A DNA stretch of 47,929 nucleotides from Candidatus Sulfopaludibacter sp. (GTDB lineage: Bacteria; Acidobacteriota; Terriglobia; Bryobacterales; Bryobacteraceae): NCBI GenBank assembly GCA_031292755.1, contig JARLGM010000035.1, forward strand, positions 1 through 47,929. Reading direction: 5' to 3'. Shown here one piece after another: positions 32,013-39,927 of the stretch (position 1 is its first letter; every line of letters starts with the position of its first letter). Under the pieces are notes generated by a model. The model was not told where the DNA came from, searched no databases, and saw only the letters and a list, made by a program, of their open reading frames with translations. Position numbers and translations under genes: made by a program.

Positions 32013-35000
32013 ATGACGCCGGAACGTTGGCAGCAAATCGAAGTGCTCTACCACTCCGCGCGCGAACGCGGCCTGGCTGTATTGGAAGGTACCGATCCCG
32101 ACCTCCGCCGCGAAGTCGTAAGGCTTCTCGAACAGGATTCGGAAGGCAAGTTTCTGGATCGCCCCGCGGTGGAGATGCTTGGCGATCTGGCCGCTACCGG
32201 GCAGACCGCCGCCGCCCAAATGGGTCTCACCGGACGCACCATCTCCCATTACCAGATTCACGAGATGCTCGGCGCCGGCGGCATGGGCGTGGTCTACAAG
32301 GCGTTCGACACAAAGCTCAACCGGTTCGTTGCGCTGAAGTTCCTGCCCGCTCATCTCCGGCATGACGAGGAACTCAAGCGGCAACTCGCGGGCGAAGCGC
32401 GCGCCGCATCCGCCCTGGATCATCCCAACATCGTCGTGGTCCACGATATTGACGACAGCGCCGACCTGTTCATCGCCATGGCATACCACCAAGGCGTCAC
32501 CCTTCGCGAAAAGATCGCCCTCGGGCTGACGCTTCCCGAAGCTCTCCAGATCGCCCGGCAGATCGCATCCGGTCTCGCCAAGGCCCATGAACACGGCATC
32601 TTCCACCGCGATATCAAGCCCGGCAACGTCATCGTCGCCAAAGACGGCATCGCCCGGATCATCGATTTTGGGCTGGCCCGGTTCAGCGCCGCCACCGTCA
32701 CGCTCGATGGCGCGGTCCGCGGCACGCCCCTCTACATGTCTCCGGAACAGGCTTCCGGGAAGGCTGTCGATTTCCGCACGGACCTCTGGAGTCTCGGCGC
32801 CGTCCTCTATGAAATGCTGGCCGGCAAGCCGCCGTTTCCGGGCGAGACCCAGCTTCAGGTCATCCGCGCGGTGGTGCACGATGAGCCGCCGAGGCTGCGC
32901 GACATTCCCCCGGCGGTCGAAGCCATCGTGACGCGCGCCTTACAAAAAGATCCCGCCCGGCGGTATCGATCCGCCGCGGAGATGGTTGAGGATCTGTCCG
33001 CCGCTCTGGCCGCCCTGGAAGCGCCTCCCACCCGCCGGCCCAGGTGGGTCGCGCCCGCCGCGGTTCTGCTGTTACTTGCGGCCGGGGCATCGCTGTGGTT
33101 CTATCTGCGCTCTGAAAAACGCCACTGGGCGCGCGAACAGGCGATCCCCGAAATTCGCCGCTTGATGGTCCAAAATCAGACCATCGCCGCCTACCGCGAA
33201 CTGCAGGAAGCGCAGCGCTACCTTTCCGGCGATGCCCCACTTGCGGAAATTACCGAGAGCCTCGTCCACACAGTGTCCGTGCGATCTTCGCCGCCCGGAG
33301 CCACCGTCGAAATCAGGAACTACCTCTCCCCCGGCGACCCGTGGTTTCCGCTCGGCAAAACTCCTCTCGAGAAAGTCAAAATCCCCGCCGGTTACATGCG
33401 ATGGCGCGTCTCCAAACCCGGCGCCGGAACCATCGAGAGCGCGCCTATTCCCGAGGACATCCACGGTTACATCCGCGAATTCAACTTCCCGCTGGATGCG
33501 GCCGCTTCCGCGCCGGAGGGCATGCTGCCCGTCCCCGTCGGCGAGACCTTCAGCATTGTCTGGTCGCTGGGCGATGTCGGCCCCTTCAGGCTGCCCTTGT
33601 TTTACGTCGATAAGTTCGAAGTCACCAACCGCCAGTATCAGGAGTTTGTCGATCGCGGCGGCTATCGGAACCGCGCCTGGTGGAAGGAGAAGTTCGTTCG
33701 CGACGGACAGGATCTTACCTGGGAACAGGCTATGGATCTGTTCCGCGATTCCACCGGTCGCTCCGGCCCCGCCACCTGGGCGGCCGGCCATTACCCGTCC
33801 GGACAGGAGGAATATCCGGTCGGCGGAGTCAGTTGGTACGAGGCTTCCGCCTATGCCGAGTTCGCCGGAAAGAGTCTGCCGGTGATCGCGCAATGGTTCC
33901 TGCTGGCGCCCAGTTCGGTCGCGAGATCCATTCAGCCGCTCAGCAATTTCTCGCCCGCTCCCGCACCCGTCGGCAAGTATCAAGGTCTGGGGCCGTTTGG
34001 CACCTACGACATGGCGGGCAATATCGCCGAGTGGTGCCGAACCGCATCCGGCGGCGGCACGCGCTATCTCCTGGGCGGCGGCTGGAACACTACCACCAAC
34101 GAGTATTTCGAACCCGGGGCCATGCCGCCTTTCAATCGCTCCGCCAACAGCGGCTTCCGCTGTGTCCGCAATACCGGACCTCTGCCCGCGGAAGCCACCG
34201 CCGAACGCCGGCAGACCATTCGCGATTTCAGCAAGGCCCAACCGGCGCCGGAGCCCGTGTTCCGCGTCTACCAGGCCATGTACAGCTACGACCGCACGCC
34301 CCTGAATGCCAAAGTGGAAAAGGTGGTCCAGGACTCGCCGGACTGGCGCAAGGAAAAGATCACCTTCGACGCGGCTTACGGCAATGAGCGCATGGCGGCC
34401 TATCTCTTCGTGCCCGCTCACGTCAAGCCGCCGTACCAGGCCGTGGTCTTCTTCCCCAGCGCCCGCGTCCTCGATCTGCCAAGCAGCGATACGCTCGGCG
34501 ACACGAAGTTCATCGACTTCGTGATTCAGAGTGGGCGCGCGGTGCTCTATCCGGTCATCAAGGGCACTTACGAGCGCTCCGCACCCCTTCCCGGCCTGGA
34601 CACGGTGGCCGGCCGCGAAACCATCATTGACCAGTCGAAAGATCTGGGCCGTTCCATCGACTATCTGGAGACTCGCGCCGATATCGACCGGAACCGGATC
34701 GCCTATATGGGCGTCAGTATGACCGCGGCTCAGGGCGTGATCTACGCAGCGCTCGAACCACGGCTAAAAGCAGTCATTTTTCTGGATGGTGGATTCTTCA
34801 CCGAAAAGCCCCTGCCAGGAACGGACCAGGCCGATTTCGCGCCGCACATCAAGGCGCCCACCCTGTTGGTCTGCGGCAAGTTCGATTGGATCTTCCTGGG
34901 CAAAGACGCGCTGCTCCGAATGCTGGGCGCGCCCGCGGCCGACAAGAGTTACGTCTTGTTAGACACCGCGCATGATGTGTCTGAGGAACGGCCGGCGCTG

Positions 35001-35051
35001 ATGAAAGCAGTAATCGGCTGGCTCGATAAGTACCTGGGTAAGGTCGAGTAA
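32013..35051 (+). CDS. Ser/Thr protein kinase fused to FGE/SUMF1-like and alpha/beta hydrolase domains
   Basis: A 1012-residue membrane protein with three enzyme-like parts. The Hanks-type kinase (about 80-335) has the Gly loop GAGGMGVVYKAFD, K109, HRDIKPGN (D200), DFG (D218) and GTPLYMSPEQ. One TM helix (about 345-365) follows, then a PEGA-like segment (about 418-490), putting the rest outside. An FGE-sulfatase/SUMF1-like domain (about 515-720) has typical GGVSWYEASAYAEF, MAGNIAEW and SGFRC motifs but lacks the catalytic Cys pair, so it probably binds rather than oxidises. A dienelactone-hydrolase-like domain (about 745-1012) keeps a possible triad S902 (GVSMT, not the usual GxSxG), D958 and H987. 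The GTG at 32007 is an alternative start. It diverges from the ECF sigma gene. Confidence 0.92.
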   Translation: MTPERWQQIEVLYHSARERGLAVLEGTDPDLRREVVRLLEQDSEGKFLDRPAVEMLGDLAATGQTAAAQMGLTGRTISHYQIHEMLGAGGMGVVYKAFDTKLNRFVALKFLPAHLRHDEELKRQLAGEARAASALDHPNIVVVHDIDDSADLFIAMAYHQGVTLREKIALGLTLPEALQIARQIASGLAKAHEHGIFHRDIKPGNVIVAKDGIARIIDFGLARFSAATVTLDGAVRGTPLYMSPEQASGKAVDFRTDLWSLGAVLYEMLAGKPPFPGETQLQVIRAVVHDEPPRLRDIPPAVEAIVTRALQKDPARRYRSAAEMVEDLSAALAALEAPPTRRPRWVAPAAVLLLLAAGASLWFYLRSEKRHWAREQAIPEIRRLMVQNQTIAAYRELQEAQRYLSGDAPLAEITESLVHTVSVRSSPPGATVEIRNYLSPGDPWFPLGKTPLEKVKIPAGYMRWRVSKPGAGTIESAPIPEDIHGYIREFNFPLDAAASAPEGMLPVPVGETFSIVWSLGDVGPFRLPLFYVDKFEVTNRQYQEFVDRGGYRNRAWWKEKFVRDGQDLTWEQAMDLFRDSTGRSGPATWAAGHYPSGQEEYPVGGVSWYEASAYAEFAGKSLPVIAQWFLLAPSSVARSIQPLSNFSPAPAPVGKYQGLGPFGTYDMAGNIAEWCRTASGGGTRYLLGGGWNTTTNEYFEPGAMPPFNRSANSGFRCVRNTGPLPAEATAERRQTIRDFSKAQPAPEPVFRVYQAMYSYDRTPLNAKVEKVVQDSPDWRKEKITFDAAYGNERMAAYLFVPAHVKPPYQAVVFFPSARVLDLPSSDTLGDTKFIDFVIQSGRAVLYPVIKGTYERSAPLPGLDTVAGRETIIDQSKDLGRSIDYLETRADIDRNRIAYMGVSMTAAQGVIYAALEPRLKAVIFLDGGFFTEKPLPGTDQADFAPHIKAPTLLVCGKFDWIFLGKDALLRMLGAPAADKSYVLLDTAHDVSEERPALMKAVIGWLDKYLGKVE

Positions 35052-35058
35052 GTGCCCT

Positions 35059-36588
35059 CTAACCTTGAAACTGAATCCCCTGCGCCAGCGGCAGTTGCGT
35101 GGACCAGTTGATGGTATTGGTCTGGCGCCGCATGTACGCCTTCCAGGCATCGCTGCCGGATTCGCGCCCGCCCCCGGTCTCCTTCTCACCCCCGAAAGCG
35201 CCGCCGATTTCCGCTCCGCTGGTCCCCAGGTTGATATTGGCGATTCCGCAATCGCTGCCGCGGTGGCTGAGGAAGGTCTCCGCCGAAATCAGGTTGCTGG
35301 TGAACATCGCGGAGCTGAGTCCCTGCGGGACGTTGTTGTGCCAGTGGATGGCATCGTCCAGGTGATCGAATTCCACCAGATAGAGGATGGGCGCGAAGAT
35401 CTCTTCCTTCAGAATGGGCATCTCGGGTTTGGCGCGGACCAGCGTCGGTTCCGCGAAGCAGCCCATGCTGCGTTGGCCGCCTGTCAGGATCTCGCCGCCC
35501 TGTTCCTTGATGCGGCGGATGCCGTCCATCATGTCGTCCACGGCGCGGCGATTCACCAGCGGGCCCATGAGCGTGCCTTCTTCCATCGGGTCGCCGACGC
35601 GCACCTGGCGGTAAGCGTCCATCAGCGCGTCTGTCAACCGCGGGGCAATGCCGCGTTGCAGGAAGAGACGGCGCGTGGTGGTGCAGCGCTGCCCGGCGGT
35701 GCCCACGGCGCCGAATAGCACGGCGCGCAGCACCAGGTCCGGTGCGGCATCGTCCATCACGATGATGCCGTTGTTGCCGCCCAGTTCCAGGATGCTGCGC
35801 CCCAGGCGGCGCGCCACCGCTTCAGCCACGTGCCGGCCGACTTCGGTGGAACCGGTGAAGCTGACCAGTGGAATGCGCGCGTCGCCAATCAGGGTCTCGG
35901 CGATGGGATTGCTCGGGCCGATTAGCAGGTTGAAGATGCCCTTCAATCCGTGACGATCCAGCACGCGATTGCAGATCTTCTGCACGGCGATGGCGGTCAG
36001 TGGCGTCTCCGACGAGGGCCGCCACAGCACGCAATCGCCGCACACCGCGGCGATCATGGCGTTCCAGCTCCACACCGCCACGGGGAAATTGAAGGCGCTG
36101 ATGACGCCCGCGATTCCCAGCGGGTGCCACTGTTCGTACATGCGGTGGCCGGGCCGTTCGCTGTGCATGGTGAGGCCGTAGAGCTGGCGGGAAAGGCCCA
36201 CCGCGAAATCGGCCACGTCGATCATCTCCTGCACCTCGCCCAGGCCTTCGGGCAGGATCTTGCCCATCTCCAGCGTCACCAGGGCGCCGAGAGCCGCTTT
36301 GTGTTCGCGCAATTCCACGGCGATCTCGCGTACAATTTCGCCGCGCTTGGGCGCCGGCACCATGCGCCACTCCAGGAATGCCCGGGTGGCATGGTCCATG
36401 ACGCATTCGTAATCGGCGGGACCGGCCATCCTGATCTTGGCCAGGACCTCACCCGTGGCCGGATTGAGCGATTCGATTTCGCCGCCCGACGGCTCGGCGA
36501 TCCAGTCCCCATAGCAGGCGCCGGAGTTCAAGGGCTCCACGTGGAGCTGTTCCAAAATGTCGGGAATCGAATAACTGGCGGTACGCAC
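35059..36588 (-). CDS. ALDH7-type aldehyde dehydrogenase (alpha-aminoadipic semialdehyde / piperideine-6-carboxylate type)
   Basis: A 509-residue cytosolic NAD(P)-dependent aldehyde dehydrogenase. Catalytic C302 (GTAGQRCTTTRRL), E268 (LELGGNN) and N167 (SAFNFP) are present. The C-terminal IANINLGTSGAEIGGAFGG and GGGRESGSDAWK segments are characteristic of ALDH7 (antiquitin), which oxidises alpha-aminoadipic semialdehyde in lysine breakdown. The cofactor-site Lys of most ALDHs (WKPS) is Arg here (WRPSSETPL, R190), which could affect NAD/NADP choice. No other lysine-catabolism gene is next to it, so the pathway is inference. The start is GTG 36588 with TAGAAT exactly 6 bases upstream. It converges on the kinase gene, 7 bases apart. 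Confidence 0.9.
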   Translation of the reverse strand: MRTASYSIPDILEQLHVEPLNSGACYGDWIAEPSGGEIESLNPATGEVLAKIRMAGPADYECVMDHATRAFLEWRMVPAPKRGEIVREIAVELREHKAALGALVTLEMGKILPEGLGEVQEMIDVADFAVGLSRQLYGLTMHSERPGHRMYEQWHPLGIAGVISAFNFPVAVWSWNAMIAAVCGDCVLWRPSSETPLTAIAVQKICNRVLDRHGLKGIFNLLIGPSNPIAETLIGDARIPLVSFTGSTEVGRHVAEAVARRLGRSILELGGNNGIIVMDDAAPDLVLRAVLFGAVGTAGQRCTTTRRLFLQRGIAPRLTDALMDAYRQVRVGDPMEEGTLMGPLVNRRAVDDMMDGIRRIKEQGGEILTGGQRSMGCFAEPTLVRAKPEMPILKEEIFAPILYLVEFDHLDDAIHWHNNVPQGLSSAMFTSNLISAETFLSHRGSDCGIANINLGTSGAEIGGAFGGEKETGGGRESGSDAWKAYMRRQTNTINWSTQLPLAQGIQFQG

Positions 36589-36594
36589 AACTCC

Positions 36595-36600
36595 ATTCTA
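36595..36600 (-). promoter_or_regulatory. -10 of the ALDH gene; leaderless GTG start
   Basis: On the minus strand TAGAAT is followed by 6 bases (GGAGTT) and then GTG. The GGAG is too close (2 bases) for a normal ribosome site, so a leaderless GTG is the simplest reading. No clear -35. Confidence 0.4.
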
Positions 36601-36612
36601 TCGGTATCGCTG

Positions 36613-36621
36613 TGATAGACT
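36613..36621 (+). promoter_or_regulatory. Candidate extended -10 of the DUF1080 gene
   Basis: TG at 36613-36614, one base, then TAGACT at 36616-36621, giving a leader of about 11 bases before ATG 36639. It overlaps the region just upstream of the divergent ALDH promoter. Confidence 0.3.
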
Positions 36622-36638
36622 CTCGGCCAGAAACCAAT

Positions 36639-37637
36639 ATGTGGAATGCGTTCAGCAGGCGGGAATTCGTGAAGGCGGCGGGGCTGGCGTTGGCCGCTTC
36701 GCCCGGTGCGAAGGCGCAGCCCGCGAAATCTCTGTTCGACGGCAAGACACTCAATGGCTGGATTCAAATTGAGAACACCGCCACATCCCTGGCCCGCGGC
36801 GGCATCGCCGATCCGGCGGCGTTGGTGAGCAAGTTGACCCATGGATCCGACCCGATGTCGGTATACCTTAGGGGCCGGCTGGAGGGTTCCATCAACACGG
36901 ATCCGGCCGCCCTGGCGAAAGATCTCAACCAGGTCATCGCCGGGCCGTCCATCTACGAACCGGCGCGCGTCCGCGGCGTGATTCTGCGGCCCGAGACCGG
37001 GCAGTTGATCCAAGCGAATCCGCGCGGCCAGGAACTCGCGCGGCTGAACAAGTTGCTGCTGGAAGACACCTATTCCAGAGAGCTGGCGAAGAGTGCCCTG
37101 ACCGGCTGGACGGTGAAGGATGGAGCCATGGCCAGCACGGGCAGCGGACGCGGCGTGATTTACTCGGCGAAGGATTACAGCCGTTTTCGCCTGCTGTTCA
37201 CCATGCGGCACATCTCCGGAAACCCCGACCACCAGGCCTGCGTGCTGATCTTTTGCACCCGTCCACAAGCCGGGGAGAAGCCCCTGGATGCGCTCGCCGG
37301 AATTCAGTTTCAGGTACCCAACGGTGGCCACTGGGATTACCGGCCGGGCATGAACAACAACGGCGGTGCGGAATTCACTACCGTGGCCAAGACGCACTTT
37401 GACGTCCACGATTGGAGCCGCGTCGAGATTCTGGCGGACGCCTCCAAGGGAACCGCGCGCATGGCGGTGGCGCAGCCGGTGGGAAGTAAAGCGGTTGAGG
37501 TGCTGGCTTTCAAGGACCCGGCAGCCGGTAAAGCCGGGCCGATCGCATGGCAGATGCACAACGCCGGGCTGATCGATAATTACAAAGATATAACGATTGA
37601 AGTAGATCCGAAGAGCGACGATCTGACCACCGTGTAA
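36639..37637 (+). CDS. DUF1080 (3-keto-glycoside hydrolase-like) protein with a central insertion, Tat-exported
   Basis: A 332-residue protein with a twin-arginine signal (SRREFVKAAGLALAAS). KSLFDGKTLNGW (about 29-40) is the opening of the DUF1080 / concanavalin-like fold found in 3-keto-disaccharide hydrolases. The expected next strand (TGWTVKDGAMAS) comes only at about 155, after roughly 115 extra residues rich in helix-forming sequence (PRGQELARLNKLLLEDTYS). The remainder (GIQFQVPNGGHWDYRPG, HDWSRVEI) fits the fold's second half. DUF1080 enzymes act on oxidised sugars in oligosaccharide degradation. The in-frame GTG at 36612 is rejected because ATG 36639 places the Arg pair properly. Confidence 0.75.
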   Translation: MWNAFSRREFVKAAGLALAASPGAKAQPAKSLFDGKTLNGWIQIENTATSLARGGIADPAALVSKLTHGSDPMSVYLRGRLEGSINTDPAALAKDLNQVIAGPSIYEPARVRGVILRPETGQLIQANPRGQELARLNKLLLEDTYSRELAKSALTGWTVKDGAMASTGSGRGVIYSAKDYSRFRLLFTMRHISGNPDHQACVLIFCTRPQAGEKPLDALAGIQFQVPNGGHWDYRPGMNNNGGAEFTTVAKTHFDVHDWSRVEILADASKGTARMAVAQPVGSKAVEVLAFKDPAAGKAGPIAWQMHNAGLIDNYKDITIEVDPKSDDLTTV

Positions 37638-37791
37638 CTGGTCAGACCGCCATAACCGTCCCCGTAACACTCAGTGAGCGACAGCGACACTCACCCCTAT
37701 GCCTCGGTTGCCGGGTCTGAGGTCCGGCTTTATTGACCTAACAGTAACGCGAAACCCGGCTGTCCGAAAACGTATCTTTCGTACAGTTATC

Positions 37792-38433
37792 CTACAGTTG
37801 ATCTTCGTATTGTTCGAAGGCGACGCGTACCAGTTGGCCTCGGGTGCGCACGCCCGTCTTATGAAAGAGGCTTTGCAGAATGGCTTTTACATAGCTTTCG
37901 GATATCTGCAAGCGCCAGGCGATCTCCTTGTTGGAAAGCCCTTCAACCACGAAGCGCAGGACTTGACGCTGGCGGTCATTGAACACCGGCAGGGAAGAAG
38001 CCTCGCCTTCCGCCAGGCGCTCGGGTGTTTGCGGCGCCGGGTAGCCGGTCCAGGCGCCTCCGGAGGCCACCACGCGGATGGTGCGGGTCAGTTCACTGAG
38101 CGGCCGCTCCTTGAGGAAGATGCCGCTCACACCCTGGCGCAGCAGGCGCCGCGCTTCGGTATCGCTGACCCAGGCAGTCACCACCAGGACCCGGCCGTCA
38201 TATCCCTCCTGGCGCGCCGCGGGCAGAAACTGCGAGGCCCGTTCGCTGCCCAGATCGTGATCCAGCAGCACCAGGTCGAAATGGCGCTGCGAGAGCATCT
38301 GCAGGGCCTCCCGGATGCTGCCGCAGTGTTCGATTTCCAGATTGGGCTCGGTGGCAAGAACCCTGGAGACGCTTTCACGAAACAGCGCGTGATCGTCAAC
38401 CAGCAGTACGCGAATGGTCAGAGTTTGTGTCAT
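37792..38433 (-). CDS. NarL/LuxR-type response regulator
   Basis: A 213-residue response regulator. The receiver (about 6-120) has the acidic pair D13/D14, phospho-acceptor D58 (LVLLDHD), T86 (VVTAW) and K108 (IFLKER). The output domain (about 148-210) is a LuxR-type helix-turn-helix (FNDRQRQVLRFVVEGLSNKEIA). It should bind DNA when phosphorylated by the kinase encoded immediately upstream; ATG 38433 overlaps that gene's TGA by one base, so translation is coupled. A GTG at 38436 is an alternative start. The 154 bases downstream (37638-37791), to the convergent DUF1080 gene, hold no gene or clear terminator. Confidence 0.93.
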   Translation of the reverse strand: MTQTLTIRVLLVDDHALFRESVSRVLATEPNLEIEHCGSIREALQMLSQRHFDLVLLDHDLGSERASQFLPAARQEGYDGRVLVVTAWVSDTEARRLLRQGVSGIFLKERPLSELTRTIRVVASGGAWTGYPAPQTPERLAEGEASSLPVFNDRQRQVLRFVVEGLSNKEIAWRLQISESYVKAILQSLFHKTGVRTRGQLVRVAFEQYEDQL

Positions 38434-39893
38434 CACCCTTCTATCGCATTTTCCACCGGCCAGAGCTCCGCCGCAAAGCAGCTCCCCACGTCTTGAGGTT
38501 CGTAGCGCAGGCCGCCTCCATGGGCCCGCAGGATGGCACGCGAAATGTAAAGGCCGATTCCGAAGGAATGCGCGCCGGGTTGAAACGGGCGGAAGAGCTC
38601 CTCGGGATGCGCTACGCCGGGTCCGGTATCGCGGAATCGCACCAATACCAGGTCGCTTTCCAGCCTCGCGGAGATGTGCAACTCGCGCTGCTGGCTCTGC
38701 TCCATGGCCTGCTGGCTGTTGCGCGCCAGGTTGACGAAGACCTGCAGCAGGCTGTGATGATCCGCCTGCACCAGGGGCAGGTCATCGGCGACGTCCCAGG
38801 TGACTTCGATCCCAGCCTCCCGCAGAGAGGATTCGATGACGATGCGTGTTTCGTCGAGCACCGTTCCCAGGTCCGCCACCACGCGTTCGCGGTCTGAGGC
38901 CACCCGCAGACCGGAGGAGGCGATTTTCTCCAGTCCGCGAATGAGCGTGCCCAACACCTGGTAATGTTCGTTGCCGGCGACACCCGGCAAAGCCACGAGA
39001 GCGGCATGGGACGATGCGGCGGCGGAAGCCAGGTTGCGAATCTCGTGCGAGATGGCGCCGATCAGAACGCGCGAAGTGGCCATCATGGAATCCAGGCCCG
39101 CGCCTTCGCGGTCGCGCAGGTTCTCCGAAGCGTCCCACACCACGGCGGCCAGTCCCGGTCCGCCGGAAGTCCGGTATGTGGAGAGCCACACGTGCGCCAG
39201 AAACACTTCGCCGTTGCGGCGCTGGCCTTTGCACTCCACGTTGGTGCGAATGTTCGCTCCGCCGGACTGATGGCTTTGCAGCATGCGGCGCAGAATCGGC
39301 AGGTGGTTTTCGACGGCGGCTCCCTGCAAAGGCTCATCTTCGAAGGCGAGCAACTGGCGCGCCGATTCGTTGGCCAGCACAACGTGGCCGGTTTGATCCA
39401 GGGTAAGGATGGCCAGCGGGCTGGTTTCGATGAGAATGCGCAATTGCCGCTCCGCTTCCAGGCGAAGACCGATGTGCCGTTCGCGATCCTTCAGGTGGTC
39501 GGATAGCATCCGGCGGCGCTGGTTCAACTCGGAAACGAAAAACCCGGCCATCGCAAATCCCATGACGGACACCAGCATGCGTCCGGCCGAACCGGGCACC
39601 CAGAACTCAGGATTGAATTCCACTCGCAGTTCGTGCCCCATACGGGAGGCAGTCATTTGTAAAGGATCGAAAGCTTCCCGGAAATAGCCGCACACCGCGG
39701 CCATGGCGAAGATCTGTTTCTTGTTGAGCGCGGCGGCGGACAGCAGGATGGGGACAAGGTAAAGAAAGCCGATGGAGATATCGGGGAGCACCCAATCGCC
39801 CCAGGCGATCAACGCGACCATCAGGCTCGCGAGCATGCAGGCGGTGATTCGGTTGGACTCCGCGTAGGCGAGGAAACTATCGAGTCGGATCAT
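38433..39893 (-). CDS. Membrane-bound sensor histidine kinase with PAS domain
   Basis: A 486-residue histidine kinase. Three or four hydrophobic segments lie in about 17-125, followed by a short coiled region (QRRRMLSDHLKDRERHIGLRLEAER). A PAS domain (about 150-255) opens with LIETSPLAILTLDQTGHVVLANESA, and a HisKA-like helix carries H283 in the motif ISHEIRN. The HATPase_c domain is marked by LQVFVNLARNSQQAM (N box), DTGPGV (G1) and SFGIGLYISRAILRAHGG (G2). It should autophosphorylate in response to an unknown signal and transfer to the overlapping response regulator. ATG 39893 is used; a TTG two codons upstream is possible. It diverges from the peptidoglycan glycosyltransferase gene within 34 bases. 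Confidence 0.92.
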   Translation of the reverse strand: MIRLDSFLAYAESNRITACMLASLMVALIAWGDWVLPDISIGFLYLVPILLSAAALNKKQIFAMAAVCGYFREAFDPLQMTASRMGHELRVEFNPEFWVPGSAGRMLVSVMGFAMAGFFVSELNQRRRMLSDHLKDRERHIGLRLEAERQLRILIETSPLAILTLDQTGHVVLANESARQLLAFEDEPLQGAAVENHLPILRRMLQSHQSGGANIRTNVECKGQRRNGEVFLAHVWLSTYRTSGGPGLAAVVWDASENLRDREGAGLDSMMATSRVLIGAISHEIRNLASAAASSHAALVALPGVAGNEHYQVLGTLIRGLEKIASSGLRVASDRERVVADLGTVLDETRIVIESSLREAGIEVTWDVADDLPLVQADHHSLLQVFVNLARNSQQAMEQSQQRELHISARLESDLVLVRFRDTGPGVAHPEELFRPFQPGAHSFGIGLYISRAILRAHGGGLRYEPQDVGSCFAAELWPVENAIEG

Positions 39894-39915
39894 GCTCAAC
39901 GGCGGTACCCGGAGC

Positions 39916-39921
39916 TACTAT
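39916..39921 (+). promoter_or_regulatory. -10 of the glycosyltransferase gene; leaderless GTG start
   Basis: TACTAT at 39916-39921 is followed by 6 bases and GTG at 39928, the same geometry as at the padR, DUF4159, ALDH and DUF6259-like genes. No recognisable -35; one would overlap the start of the divergent kinase gene. Confidence 0.35.
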
Positions 39922-39927
39922 CGTAAC

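Noticed and set aside
37638..37791. Terminator or small gene in the gap between the DUF1080 and response-regulator genes
   Set aside because: TCAGACC and GGTCTGA occur but are too far apart for a normal hairpin, and there is no T-run or credible start with ribosome site.
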